Positions 28,683 to 37,565 are shown, counted from the first letter of the stretch. The stretch is 64,000 nucleotides of DNA from Streptomyces sp. SM11 (GCF_002910905.1 NZ_NEUE01000105.1:1-64000); one strand, 5' to 3'. The notes: generated by a model from the sequence alone, not told the origin. Numbers and translations: made by a program.

Positions 28683-28798
28683 GGCGGTACGGGCCGCACG
28701 GCGGGCTCTCCGTCGTTGAGGTCGGCCAGTTCGTGGGCTGTCATGCGGCCCCGGTTCTGGAGCGGCAGGAGGAGGGAGATGAGCCGTCCGGCGCGCAT
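28643..28798 (-). pseudogene. Relic of a WYL/YafY-type HTH regulator (N-terminus only)
   Basis: From the ATG at 28798 the minus strand reads MRAGRLISLLLPLQNRGR followed by MTAHELAD. This is the standard start of DeoR/YafY helix-turn-helix regulators with WYL domains. Homology stops after residue 26, where the recognition helix should follow, and the frame ends at a TGA at 28643-28645. The rest of the gene (about 290 codons) is absent. Confidence 0.7.
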
Positions 28799-28845
28799 GG
28801 CGGGGATTGTCACCGGACGGGGGGATCACTGGTCGTACGGGCGTT

Positions 28846-29340
28846 TCAGGCTCCGGCCGAGCAGAACACGCACACATCCCAGTACGGCAGCCCGTCCAGC
28901 ACCCGGTGACGTACGCACGAGGCCATCGCGGCGTTCTGCGGCCCGGGCAGGACATCCGCACCCGCCTTTGCCGTCGCGGGGTCGAACGCCTCCGCCATCG
29001 CCCGGTACGTACGCAGGTAACCCTCGGCCCGGGGCGGTTCGTACGTCAGCTCCTCCCACCGGTGGCGGGTCAGCGCCAGATCGAGGACGCGCAGCAGGAA
29101 GTCCTTCGCCGCGGCCCGCTCCTGAGGCGTGTCCCCCCAATCGAGGTCCGCCAGGTCGAAGCCGACCACCCCGCGCCCCATCACACTCTGGTCCTGGAGC
29201 GTCAGCAGGGCGGCGAAGCGGAAGTCCCAGGGCTCGCGGGCCAGGGTGGACACGGCGAGCATCAGGACGTCCACGAAGACCGCCGTGCCGCTGTTGGCCA
29301 TCTCCAGGTACCGGCCGTCACCGCCGTCGAAGATGTTCAT
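28846..29340 (-). CDS. Hypothetical protein
   Basis: 164 residues beginning MNIFDGGDGRYLEMANSGTA. Landmarks are FVDVLMLAVSTLAREPWDFR, FDLADLDWGDTPQERAAA and a C-terminal Cys pair in YWDVCVFCSAGA. It looks cytoplasmic and mixed alpha/beta. I do not recognise the family. It is divergent from the GNAT gene 98 bp away; immunity or housekeeping roles are both possible. Confidence 0.6.
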   Translation of the reverse strand: MNIFDGGDGRYLEMANSGTAVFVDVLMLAVSTLAREPWDFRFAALLTLQDQSVMGRGVVGFDLADLDWGDTPQERAAAKDFLLRVLDLALTRHRWEELTYEPPRAEGYLRTYRAMAEAFDPATAKAGADVLPGPQNAAMASCVRHRVLDGLPYWDVCVFCSAGA

Positions 29341-29438
29341 GCGCTGAGCGTAGGGAGGGGGCCGACCTCCTGTCAGTCGAGTAATGGGCGGGCCCGTGAC
29401 CTTGACCTACGGGTTCACCGGCGGGCGATCATGGGCCT

Positions 29439-30028
29439 ATGAACCGCGTTCTCTCAACGTTGCCCGCGATGCCCTCGGGCTGCCTCGCCGGGACCCCGCA
29501 ACCTGTGCTCGCGGCTGACGACGGTCTGCTGCTGCGACCGTGGGAGCGGGCCGACGCGGCGGAGTTCCTCTCCGCGTACGAGGATGAGGAGACCCGCCGC
29601 TGGCACACGCACCGCCCCTCGACCGAGGCCGAGGTCCAGGAGTGGTTCGCCGCGTACCGTCAGGACTGGGAGCGCGAGAAGGGCTGCCACTGGGCCGTCG
29701 CCCGCGACGGCGGCGGAGGTGAAGTGCTCGGCCGGATGGCGCTGCGCCGCCTGGACTTCGATGACGGCGTCGCGAACGTGGCGTACTGGGTGCTCCCGGA
29801 CGCCCGCGGGGCGGGGGTGGCCTCCCGGGCGCTCGCGGTGCTCAGCGCGTGGGCCCTGGACGGCATCGGCTTCTACCGCCTGGAGTTGGACCACTCGACG
29901 CGTAACCACGCCTCGTGCCGGGTCGCCGCCAAGGCCGGCTACCGACTGGAGGGCACCAAGCGCGACGCGGCCGTGCAGACGACGGCCGGCACGACATGCA
30001 TCTGCACGCCCGGGTCAGGGGAGACTGA
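29439..30028 (+). CDS. GNAT N-acetyltransferase (RimJ/RimL type), C-terminus frameshifted
   Basis: About 190 residues. The acetyl-CoA site is visible as VLPDARGAGVASRALAVLSAWAL, with LRPWERADAAEFLSAYED at the N-terminus and YRLELDHSTRNHASCRVAAKAGYRLEG split over two helices toward the end. After DAAVQT (near 29981) the frame leaves the family. Shifting by one base restores DGRHDMHLHARVRGD and a TGA at 30026-30028, the expected ending. As written, the open frame instead runs far into sequence antisense to the esterase. A one-base loss, real or technical, explains this. Confidence 0.78.
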
Positions 30029-30932
30029 TCCTGTCGCGCAGCCAGGAGTTGATGCCGTCGAGCGCCGTCGCGGCCAGGGCGGTGGGGTGGCCGGTGAAGC
30101 CGTGGGGCGAGGCGGGGTAGACGCGGAGTTCGACGTCGTTGCCCGCCGCCGACAACCGACCTGCCAGCGTCAGGTTGTCCTCCAGCAGCACGTCCTCGCT
30201 GCCCACGACCAGGAGTGCCGGGGGAAGCCCGCTCAGGTCGGCGTAGAGAGGGGAGATGTCGGGAAGAGTGCGGTCCGCCGCATGGCCGACGTAGGCCTGG
30301 ATGAAGTACTCGTCCGCGATGCGACGGCCGCCCGGAGTCCGTGCGCTCAGGTCGTAGGTGCCGAAGCGGAGCGCGGCCCCGGCGAACCGGTCGACGACGC
30401 CCCGGTCCCGCAGCCGGAGCATGGTCGCCAGAGCGAGGGTGGCTCCGGCCGAGCTTCCGCCGATCGCGAGCCGCGAGGTCCCGAAACGGGCCTCGGCCTC
30501 CTCGACGAGCCAGAGCGCCACCGCTTCGCAGTCGTCGGGGGCGGCCGGCCAGGGGTGCTCGGGCGCGAGCCGGTAGTCGACGGCGATGACGGCGATCTGC
30601 AGGGCGTCCGCGAGCGCGCGATGGCGTTCGTCGCCCTGGGCGGCGGTGCCCAAGTAGAACCCGCCGCCGTGGATGCCTAGGTGGACGCCCCGGGGCGGGC
30701 CCTCGGTGGGCAGGGAGATGCGGACCGGGACGCGTAGCCCGGCGACTTCGACCGTCTCTTCGAGGGGTGGTGGAACGACGGAACGGGGCGCGGGCTTCTT
30801 CGCCCGTGCCTCCTCCAGCTCCGCGAAGTCGGCAGGCCCACGGCCTGCCACTCGCGACCGGTAGAAGTCCCGTGCCGCGGCGATCTGTTCGGCGGGCACG
30901 TCCGCCAACAGTGCTTCCAGGGCGAATCGCAT
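30015..30932 (-). CDS. Alpha/beta hydrolase (hormone-sensitive lipase family)
   Basis: 305 residues. The family marks are complete: oxyanion HGGGFYLG (about 90-97), the VDYRLAPEHPWPAAPDD block, the nucleophile elbow GGSSAGATL, the acid in VGSEDVLLED and the His in SPHGFTGHP. It is probably an esterase for short acyl esters or a small-molecule carboxylesterase. It is cytoplasmic, with no signal peptide. It converges with the GNAT gene, overlapping its restored end by 14 bp. Confidence 0.9.
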   Translation of the reverse strand: MRFALEALLADVPAEQIAAARDFYRSRVAGRGPADFAELEEARAKKPAPRSVVPPPLEETVEVAGLRVPVRISLPTEGPPRGVHLGIHGGGFYLGTAAQGDERHRALADALQIAVIAVDYRLAPEHPWPAAPDDCEAVALWLVEEAEARFGTSRLAIGGSSAGATLALATMLRLRDRGVVDRFAGAALRFGTYDLSARTPGGRRIADEYFIQAYVGHAADRTLPDISPLYADLSGLPPALLVVGSEDVLLEDNLTLAGRLSAAGNDVELRVYPASPHGFTGHPTALAATALDGINSWLRDRISLP

Positions 30933-31004
30933 GGGCCGCTCCTCATCCGCTCGGGTCTCAGCCGGATGCTATCGGCGCCGCCGACCGGGCAGGCGCTCGG
31001 ACGA

Positions 31005-31085
31005 TCGGCTCGATCGGGTTCGTTGTCCGCAGCTGGGCCCGGCGCCGCGAGTGCCGGGCGGCCAGGGAGATCTCGGCGGCCTGCC
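31005..31085 (-). mobile_element. Possible IS256-type transposase scrap
   Basis: The minus strand reads RRRAQLRTTNPIEPIV within a short open stretch. LRTTNPIE is a motif near the C-terminus of IS256/mutator transposases. Only about 25 residues look relevant and no inverted repeats are seen, so the call is weak. Confidence 0.35.
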
Positions 31086-31088
31086 TCC

Positions 31089-31997
31089 TTATGCCTTCAT
31101 GCCTTGCTCGACGGGGCGGGCCATCCAGGTTCGGCGCAGGGACCGTACGACGAGGTCTCCGCGGTGGCGTACGTCCTCGGGCCCGCCGCCGATGAGCCGG
31201 TCGAGCGCGGCCAGGTCGTCGGCGCCGACGCGCCCGTCGAGCGAGCCGCGGATCCGCTCGAAGACCAGGAAGGCGTACCGGCCCGCCCCCTCGGGCAGCG
31301 GGGCGCGCAGCTCCCACGGCTCGGCGCGCTCCTGCTCGACGGAGAAGCCGGCGGTCATCAGCAGGGAGCCCCAGTCGGCGCCCCGGTGCGGCAACCGCTG
31401 GGCGTGCAGGCCGTCGAGTGCCGCGCGGCAGCGGGCCTCCAGCTTGCCCGGCTCCCCGTCCTCGGGCAGGAAGGACGGCATCCCGTCCACCTCCGCGACG
31501 GCCAGCAGCCCTCCGGGGCGCAGTGCGGCGCGGATGCCGGCCAGAGCGGTCCCGGGGTCGTCCAGATGGTGCAGGGAGGCCGACGCCCAGACGAGGTCGG
31601 CGTCGACCACTCCCGGCAGCCCGGCACCGGCGTCGGCCTCCAGTGTGCGCACACGGTCGACCAGCCCCCGGTCGCGGGCCGCCGAGGCGAGCCGCTCCAG
31701 CATCGCGGGGGAGCTGTCGACGGCGGTCACGCGGGCGGTCGGGAACTGATCCAGCAGGGCGAACGTGCCGGTCCCGGTACCCGAGCCGAGGTCGACGACG
31801 TGCCGGACGTCGTCACCGGCCAGACAGGCGATACGCCCGGTGAGCGCGGTCAGGTGAGGCGCGAAGAGGGCGGCGTCGAGGTCGAGGATCTCGGGAAGGC
31901 CGTTCGGGGTGCTGTCGGAAGCGTGGGTGTGATCGTGGGCATGCGCGGAAAGCTTTCCGTGCTGGTGCTGGTGCTGGTGCTGGTGTGCGTGAGCCAT
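31089..31997 (-). CDS. SAM-dependent methyltransferase with His-rich N-terminus
   Basis: 302 residues from the ATG at 31997. The class I fold has VVDLGSGTGTGTFALL (SAM loop I, about 70-85), VTAVDSSPAML and ADLVWASASLHHLDD. Before it, about 27 residues are dominated by His (MAHAHQHQHQHQHG, then AHAHDHTHAS), a likely metal-binding tail. The coding repeat is CACCAG/CACCAGCAC-like and prone to slippage. Substrate unknown. No operon partner is evident. Confidence 0.85.
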   Translation of the reverse strand: MAHAHQHQHQHQHGKLSAHAHDHTHASDSTPNGLPEILDLDAALFAPHLTALTGRIACLAGDDVRHVVDLGSGTGTGTFALLDQFPTARVTAVDSSPAMLERLASAARDRGLVDRVRTLEADAGAGLPGVVDADLVWASASLHHLDDPGTALAGIRAALRPGGLLAVAEVDGMPSFLPEDGEPGKLEARCRAALDGLHAQRLPHRGADWGSLLMTAGFSVEQERAEPWELRAPLPEGAGRYAFLVFERIRGSLDGRVGADDLAALDRLIGGGPEDVRHRGDLVVRSLRRTWMARPVEQGMKA

Positions 31998-32316
31998 GCG
32001 ATCGAGCGTACGACCTCCTGCTGCTGGCGCATTCTTTCTTGCCGACAACGCAAGAAGATGGCGCTGGAGCCGACCGCGCAGGCAACTCGCAGTCGATCTC
32101 CAGGCAACCGGCGGGCCGCATCCGGAGGACGGCCCATGAGCACCTCTTGATTCCGTACCGCTTCGGAGGCTTCGTCCTGCTCGCCGTCACGGCGACCGCC
32201 GCACCGGTCCCTCCTGTGCGGTGGTCCCGGCCGGGGCTCGTCCTGGAGATGTGCTCCCGGACGGTCCGCGCGCACGGACTCCTTGTTCCTGGCCCCGATC
32301 TCGCTGAGGAAGCAGG
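31998..32316. other. Gap between methyltransferase and decayed MFS gene
   Basis: About 320 bp with only short open frames on both strands and no protein family that I can recognise. It probably contains the methyltransferase promoter plus non-functional sequence. Confidence 0.5.
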
Positions 32317-33148
32317 TCAGCCGCTGGCAGCCGCTCGGGCCTGGCGTGCCCGGTCAAGGAGGATCAGCGACGCAGCAGCCGCACCGAGGGCGGCTCCGAT
32401 CAGGCACACCGAGTTGAGAGCCCCGCCCCGGGTGAGGGAGACGGCGGCCAGGGCGGGCGTGATGCTGATACCCAGTTGGAACGCCGACACGGTAGCGGCG
32501 CCGGCCAGGGTCGGTGCGTCGGCTGCGCCGGTGAAGACGCGCCCGTAGATGGCCGGGTTCACCACGAACGCGGCGATGCTGATCAGAACGACTGTGGTAA
32601 CCACCGCCCAGACGTGCTCGATCGCGACGACCGTGACGGCCGAGAGGATCACGATCGCCGACGCCCCGGCCAGAAGTGCGAGGTGAGGGCGCTGGTCGGA
32701 GATACGGCCGCCGGTGGACAGACCGATGAGGGCGCTGATCCCGAAGAGAGCGAGGATCGCCTGGATCCAGACCTCGGGCAGGGCGGTGATCTCTTCCGGC
32801 ATGGCGGCCAGGTAGCTGAAGGTGATCATGTAGGCCGCGGTGGTCGGGATGGTGACCGCGAACAGGCCCCAGAGCATCGGTCGCCGCAGGATGGAGATCT
32901 CCCGCGACAGGCTCGGTCGGGTGAGCCGGGCGTGGCCCGACTCGGCCGCGGGCAGGCGGAGCAGACCCCCGAAGATCCCGGCGGGCGTCAGGGGCCACGA
33001 CCACCCAGAAGCCCGCCTCCGGCAGGACGCCAGCCAGCAGCAACTCGGCGGTGCCCATGGCGAAGAGACTGAAGCCGAGCACGTACACACCGGCGGGCAG
33101 GCCGTCGGACGTCGGCTTTCGGGATGTCACCGCGGTGTCACTGGTCAT
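32317..33148 (-). pseudogene. MFS transporter with internal deletion and frameshift
   Basis: From the ATG at 33148, GVYVLGFSLFAMGTAELLLAG (split here as TM1) is normal, but it jumps from GVLPE straight to AGFWVVVA. About 120 residues (TM2-TM5) are missing. One extra C near 32999 then shifts the frame. The next frame continues with LTPAGIFGGLLRLP and intact TM7-12 (AAYMITFSYLAAMP, then GISALIGLSTGGRISD). It was probably a DHA1 drug/sugar efflux protein. Its ATG overlaps the stop of the flavoprotein relic by 4 bp, so they once formed an operon. Confidence 0.8.
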
Positions 33149-33400
33149 CAGCGCACCCCTCCGGCGCCACGGTGCTGGTCCGGGACGGCGGAGGACCGCT
33201 CCTGCTCGATAAGCCAGCCGGCCATGCCGATGCCGGCGGTCGCTCCCGCGCCCGCAGCGGCGACGACCTGGGCACGCGGATGGACGACGTTCCCCGCCGC
33301 CCACACCCCGGGTACATCCGTGGCGCCTTGCCGGTCGACGGTAACCAGTCCGTTCCCGGGGTTCTCGCCCGCGCCCACCATCTTCAGGACCGCGCCGTGC
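33148..33400 (-). pseudogene. C-terminal relic of a thioredoxin-reductase-like flavoprotein
   Basis: The frame reads GLVTVDRQGATDVPGVWAAG, then AGAGATAGIGMAGWLIEQE: the last FAD-contact segment of small NAD(P)/FAD oxidoreductases. About 240 upstream residues, including both GxGxxG dinucleotide folds, are missing. The break falls close to the start of the divergent cupin relic, so one deletion probably removed both 5' ends. Confidence 0.8.
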
Positions 33401-33440
33401 GGGACCGGGCGTCGCCGTACCTCGTATACATGACCCCCGT

Positions 33441-33664
33441 GTGCCGCAGCGCCCCACCACGAGAGACGGCCGGCAACTGATTCCGTTGTCGCGCCATCAG
33501 GGAGAGCCGCGCGCCTACCAGATGGTTATCCCCGCGCACGTCGAAGAGCCGCACCTGCGGGTCCACGCAGGGTACAAGTGGCTCTACGTGCTGCGCGGGC
33601 GACTTCGTGTGAAGCTGAGCGACCGCTACGTCGTCGTGGGCGAGGGCGAAGCCGCCGATGGCGT
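33441..33664 (+). pseudogene. Relic of an XRE-cupin regulator (cupin domain only)
   Basis: The frame reads LIPLSRHQGEPRAYQMVIP and LRVHAGYKWLYVLRGRLRV, then VVVGEGEAAD: the sugar-binding-type cupin normally behind an N-terminal XRE domain. The helix-turn-helix (about 80 residues) is missing at the 5' end. Homology also stops after GEAAD, just before a candidate Tn3 inverted repeat at 33675. Confidence 0.75.
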
Positions 33665-33674
33665 ATCCGATATC

Positions 33675-33716
33675 GGGCCCCGAAACTACGGGCTCTCGGA
33701 GTCGGTACGCTTCTTA
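33675..33716. repeat. Candidate Tn3-family terminal inverted repeat
   Basis: The stretch starts GGGCCCCGAAACTACGGG and ends near GTCGGTACGCTTCTTAC. It resembles Tn3/Tn21-group ends (GGGG start, GTACGCTAAG-like inner end). It sits at the point where the cupin gene breaks, with a transposase relic pointing toward it. I found no matching second copy in the window. Confidence 0.4.
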
Positions 33717-33783
33717 CCGCCCCGCATGCTTCGCGGCTCGGCTGACAGCGGGAGCCGTGGACCGAGGCCTCTGGGTCGGTCGG

Positions 33784-33900
33784 TCAAGTGGCCTGGCAGA
33801 GGCCGGCGGCGGTGAGGTCCTGCTCGCGCAGCGGGGTGAGTCGATGTCGAGCTCCGGGTCGTACGAGTCGGGCTTGGGCGCCGAGGCCGTGTGTCTCGAT
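33784..33900 (-). mobile_element. Tn3-family transposase relic, C-terminal tail
   Basis: Reading across two compensating one-base shifts, the minus strand gives THGLGAQ, PDSYDPELDID, then TPLREQDLTAAGL ending at a TGA at 33784-33786. It matches the C-terminus of the second Tn3 relic at 41.4 kb (THELGIQSEAYDSKLDL, then APFRDQD). Only the last about 38 residues remain. Confidence 0.75.
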
Positions 33901-33944
33901 GCCTGCATCGCTCGGCGACGGCCGTGTCACCAGAGAGGCGCGCC

Positions 33945-34928
33945 TCAGAAGCAGCGTATGTCGGTGAAGGCAGGCACATCATCTGACGCCCCTGTGAATC
34001 CGGCCGTGGCCGACTCGCCTGGGTCCAGGCTTCTGTTCCACTCCGGAGCATGCACCATGGCCGTGTGCCCCGTCGCCATGAAGGAGCCGTTCCAGCCCTC
34101 AACCAGCCTCGCATTGTCAGGCATCGTCCACTGAACAGCCCAACCCGTCATCCTGCGAGTGCCGTTGTTGGTGACCGAAACGCTTCCCTGGTGGCCCCCC
34201 GGCCAGCTGTGTGTCACGGCCACCGATGCGGAGCAGTCGGCTGGCTCCGGCGGAGGCGGAGGCGGAGTCTCGTCGTTGCCGAGTACAACGTCGGAGCAGT
34301 TGTAGAACGTCTCTGTGCTGTCGGACCTCTCCCAGACGCTGTAGACGACGTGACGGCCGCTCAGCCCCTCGGGCAGGCTGCCGCGCAGGCGATAGGTTCC
34401 GTCGGTGAGCGGCGGCTGAGGGTCGGCAGTGAGGAAGGGTTCCGACTGCAGGTCGTCCCAGTGCAGCGGGCGGGTTGGATCGAATCCCTGTCTGGTGATG
34501 TAGATCCGGAAGCGGCCCGGGTGCGGCACCCACGCGGCGTACGTGAACTCGTAGTCGCTCCCGGCGAGCAGTGCCTGCACGGGCCAGTGGCCACTGGGAA
34601 GGTCCAGACCGGCGTATTTGGATGAACCGCCGCTGCACAGTTGCCCATCGGGTATGAAGCCGCGAGTGCGTCCGGCACCGTCTGAGCGAAGCACGCCGTA
34701 CCAGTCGTACAGCGCCTGTGTCCCTGAGACGGCCACCGCGTCGGCGCACGCCGTGTTGACTGGGTCGATCTCCCCGCTTGGGCGCAGCCCATCCAGGTAG
34801 CAGGCGTAGGTCCGGCTGGCGGGAGAAATCATCGCGCCGTGCGCGTCGGCTTGCTGCACGGGAAGAAGCATCATGAGTAGGGACAGGAGAGCGAGGCCCG
34901 GTACGGTCCAGGTCGCACGTCGATTCAC
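33945..34928 (-). CDS. Lytic polysaccharide monooxygenase (AA10) with CBM2
   Basis: 327 residues with a GTG start after CGGAGG. The signal peptide (VPGLALLSLLMMLLPVQQ) cleaves at ADA|HGAMISP, putting His at mature position 1 of the copper brace. The AA10 domain runs to about residue 220, with FTYAAWVPHPGRFRIYITRQ and HVVYSVWERSD. A Pro-rich linker (PPPPPPEP) leads to a CBM2 (SVAVTHSWPGGHQGSVSVTN; GWNGSFMATG). It oxidatively cleaves crystalline cellulose or chitin. The CebR box and divergent GH5 argue for cellulose. It is secreted via Sec. Confidence 0.93.
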   Translation of the reverse strand: MNRRATWTVPGLALLSLLMMLLPVQQADAHGAMISPASRTYACYLDGLRPSGEIDPVNTACADAVAVSGTQALYDWYGVLRSDGAGRTRGFIPDGQLCSGGSSKYAGLDLPSGHWPVQALLAGSDYEFTYAAWVPHPGRFRIYITRQGFDPTRPLHWDDLQSEPFLTADPQPPLTDGTYRLRGSLPEGLSGRHVVYSVWERSDSTETFYNCSDVVLGNDETPPPPPPEPADCSASVAVTHSWPGGHQGSVSVTNNGTRRMTGWAVQWTMPDNARLVEGWNGSFMATGHTAMVHAPEWNRSLDPGESATAGFTGASDDVPAFTDIRCF

Positions 34929-35040
34929 TTCGGTGTTCCTCCGTTCGGAGTCGAAGAGGTTGCCTCGGTAGCGCTCAACGGGCGCGGACAGGTCGGTGTA
35001 TGAAGCAGGGACTCTGATGCCCGGGGCGGGTCCTCTGGGG

Positions 35041-35054
35041 TGGGAGCGCTCCCA
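35041..35054. promoter_or_regulatory. CebR box upstream of the LPMO gene
   Basis: TGGGAGCGCTCCCA, a perfect 14-bp palindrome identical to the CebR consensus known from Streptomyces cellulose genes. It lies 113 bp before the LPMO start. Repression is relieved by cello-oligosaccharides. Confidence 0.92.
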
Positions 35055-35153
35055 CATTCGGCCATGGTGAGCTCGTCCTGATGCCGTGTCAAGGGGTGAC
35101 GCCTGAGTCATCCTGCTCCTGCACGCCGCCCGTGCCGGCTGTCGCCGCACCTC

Positions 35154-35182
35154 TTGACATCGACCGTGCAGGCTGGCTTTAT
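35154..35182 (+). promoter_or_regulatory. Candidate vegetative promoter for GH5
   Basis: TTGACA and CTTTAT are separated by 17 bp. The CebR box starts 83 bp after the -10 element, so bound CebR would act as a roadblock or overlap a second start. Confidence 0.5.
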
Positions 35183-35264
35183 GTCGTCGCACCACCCGCA
35201 TCCGAGAACTCGCCTCCCGCCGGTCCGGCGGGAGCAGGGCGTTCCTGCCTCCTCCCCTGATTGC

Positions 35265-35278
35265 TGGGAGCGCTCCCA
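35265..35278. promoter_or_regulatory. CebR box upstream of the GH5 gene
   Basis: A second perfect TGGGAGCGCTCCCA, 160 bp before the GH5 start. With the 35041 site it brackets the divergent LPMO/GH5 control region. Confidence 0.92.
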
Positions 35279-35437
35279 TACATGCGGATTGACCTCGGTG
35301 GTCGATTCTCACGACCTGCGCCGCCGGGTCACCGCTCAGTTCCGATACGGCGACCATCGCTGGCTCCATCGGCCCTCTCGGGCGTTGTGGGCCGCCCTCC
35401 CGACCGCCGTCCAAACATCACGAGAGAGCGAGCCCCC

Positions 35438-37552
35438 ATGTCTTTAGTATTCCGCGAAGCGGCACCGGCACGGCGCTGGTGGACTGCGGCGGCATCCCTG
35501 CTCCTTGGTCTGGTGGTCGCCGTGGCGCCCGCCCTGGTCCCGGCCGCATCAGCCGCGCCAGTACGGGCCCCGGATTCAGCCGCCTCCCAAGCGGACTGGT
35601 TGCACACGCAGGGGAACCAGATCGTCGACGAGGCCGGCAAGCCCGTGCGTCTCACCGGCGTCAACTGGTTTGGCTTCAACACCTCGGAGCGCGTTTTCCA
35701 TGGGCTGTGGACCGCCAACCTAGAGGTCGTCACACGGCAGATGGCCGAGCGGGGCATCAACATGGTTCGCGTGCCGATCTCGACCCAGCTGCTACTCGAG
35801 TGGAGATCGGGCGGCCTCGCCCCCGCTTCCGGCATCAACACCGCCGTCAACCCCGTGCTTGCCGGCATGAGCACCCTGGAGATTTTCGACCACTGGCTTG
35901 GCTTGTGCGAGCAGTACGGCCTCAAGGTCATGCTCGACGTGCACAGCGCCGAGGCGGACAATTCCGGCCACGTGTATCCCGTTTGGTGGAAGGGCTCCAT
36001 CACTCCTGAGAGGTTTTACCAGGCATGGGAGTGGGTGACCACCCGCTACCGGGACGACGACACCATCCTCGCGATGGACGTCAAGAACGAACCACACGGA
36101 AGGTTCAACGAGTCCCCGCGCGCCAAGTGGGACGGCAGCACCGACACAGACAACTTCAAGCACACCTGCGAGACGGCGGGTCGGCGCATTCTGGCCGTCA
36201 ATCCTCGGGTACTCGTACTTTGCGAGGGCATCGAGATCTACCCCAAGGACGGTATCGGCTGGGGCTCCGGCGACCCTCGCGCTTTCCACAGCAACTGGTG
36301 GGGAGGGAACCTGCGCGGAGCGCGCGATCACCCTGTGGACCTCGGGACCGACCAGGACCAGCTCGTCTACTCCCCCCACGACTACGGGCCGCTTGTGTAC
36401 CAGCAGCCCTGGTTCCAAGGCGACTGGAACCGCCAGACCCTCGAGCGCGACGTCTGGGATCCGAACTGGCTCTATCTCCACAAGGAGAACACCGCCCCCC
36501 TGCTGATCGGCGAATGGGGCGGCTTCCTGGACGGCGGCCCCAATGAGAAGTGGATGAAGGCGCTGCGCGGGCTCATCTCCGACGAGGGACTGCACCACAC
36601 CTTCTGGTGTCTCAATCCCAACTCCGGCGACACCGGGGGCCTGCTCCAGGACGACTGGAGGACGTGGGACGAGGAGAAGTACGCCTTCCTCAAGCCCGTG
36701 CTGTGGCAGCAGGACGGGAAGTTCGTGAGCCTCGACCACCAAGTACGCCTAGGCGGAGAGCACAGCACCACGGGAATCAGCCTCTCCGAGGCGCGGGGCG
36801 AGACGCCCGAACCGGACACGCAGGACCCCTCGGCCCCGTCCCGCCTCTCGGCGGCCACCACCACCAACAAGGTCACGCTGACCTGGCAGGCCGCCTCCGA
36901 CAACGTCCGTGTCACGGGCTATGACGTCTACCGCGACGGCCGGCGAGTCGCAGGCCCGGTGCGCGAGACCTCCTACACCGATCGCGGCCTTGCCGCGGGA
37001 ATGCACTACCGTTACACGGTACGAGCCCGTGACGCGGCCGGGAACGTGTCGTCGCAGTCGGTACCGCTCACCGTGTGGACCGAGGAGCCCGGTACACCCA
37101 GTGGCGAGCTGACGGTACTGCACCGCAGCGGCGACGCAGCCCCGGGGGACAACGCCCTGCGTCCCCACCTGCGCATCGTGAACAGCAGCGATCAGCCGGT
37201 CGATCTCTCCGGCATCACCGCTCGCTATTGGTTCACGAGCGACGGTGGACCGGTCGTCAACGCGTGGTGCGACTACGCCGCCCTGGGCTGCTCCGGCCTG
37301 CGGCTGAGGGTGGTGCGGTTGAGCGAGCCACTCGAAGGCGCCAATTCCTATCTGGAGGTCTCCTTCACCGGTGGATCACTGGAGCCCGGCCGCGGCACCG
37401 GAGACATTCAGCTGAGGGCGAGCAAGGCCGACTGGTCGAACTTCGACGAGACCGACGACCACAGTGGCGGAGACTCGGGCCCCTACAGTGAGGCACCACG
37501 GGTCACCGCCTACATCGCGGGAAGCCTCGCGTGGGGCGAAGAGCCCCGCTGA
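35438..37552 (+). CDS. GH5 endoglucanase with FN3 and CBM3
   Basis: 704 residues. A Sec signal peptide ends near ASAAPV. The GH5 catalytic domain (about 45-430) has VRLTGVNWFGFNTSE, the acid/base Glu in MDVKNEPHG and the nucleophile Glu in LLIGEWGG. An FN3 module (LTWQAASDNVRVTGYDVYRD) leads to a C-terminal CBM3 (GDIQLRASKADWSNFDETDD), which binds crystalline cellulose. Codon 3 is TTA (35444-35446), so translation should need the bldA tRNA. It is regulated through the CebR box and divergent from the LPMO. It cuts internal beta-1,4 bonds outside the cell. Confidence 0.93.
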   Translation: MSLVFREAAPARRWWTAAASLLLGLVVAVAPALVPAASAAPVRAPDSAASQADWLHTQGNQIVDEAGKPVRLTGVNWFGFNTSERVFHGLWTANLEVVTRQMAERGINMVRVPISTQLLLEWRSGGLAPASGINTAVNPVLAGMSTLEIFDHWLGLCEQYGLKVMLDVHSAEADNSGHVYPVWWKGSITPERFYQAWEWVTTRYRDDDTILAMDVKNEPHGRFNESPRAKWDGSTDTDNFKHTCETAGRRILAVNPRVLVLCEGIEIYPKDGIGWGSGDPRAFHSNWWGGNLRGARDHPVDLGTDQDQLVYSPHDYGPLVYQQPWFQGDWNRQTLERDVWDPNWLYLHKENTAPLLIGEWGGFLDGGPNEKWMKALRGLISDEGLHHTFWCLNPNSGDTGGLLQDDWRTWDEEKYAFLKPVLWQQDGKFVSLDHQVRLGGEHSTTGISLSEARGETPEPDTQDPSAPSRLSAATTTNKVTLTWQAASDNVRVTGYDVYRDGRRVAGPVRETSYTDRGLAAGMHYRYTVRARDAAGNVSSQSVPLTVWTEEPGTPSGELTVLHRSGDAAPGDNALRPHLRIVNSSDQPVDLSGITARYWFTSDGGPVVNAWCDYAALGCSGLRLRVVRLSEPLEGANSYLEVSFTGGSLEPGRGTGDIQLRASKADWSNFDETDDHSGGDSGPYSEAPRVTAYIAGSLAWGEEPR

Positions 37553-37565
37553 GCCCTGACTCGGT

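Noticed and set aside
30955..31088. Complete IS256 element
   Set aside because: Only a short LRTTNPIE-like stretch; no catalytic DDE region and no terminal repeats.
33667..33676. Fourth PadR site (CCGATATCGG)
   Set aside because: Same core, but it lies between a gene relic and a Tn3 end, not before any intact gene; more likely chance or carried with the element.
34929..35437. Small genes in the LPMO/GH5 intergenic region
   Set aside because: Open frames there lack ribosome sites and cover both CebR boxes; they are control DNA.
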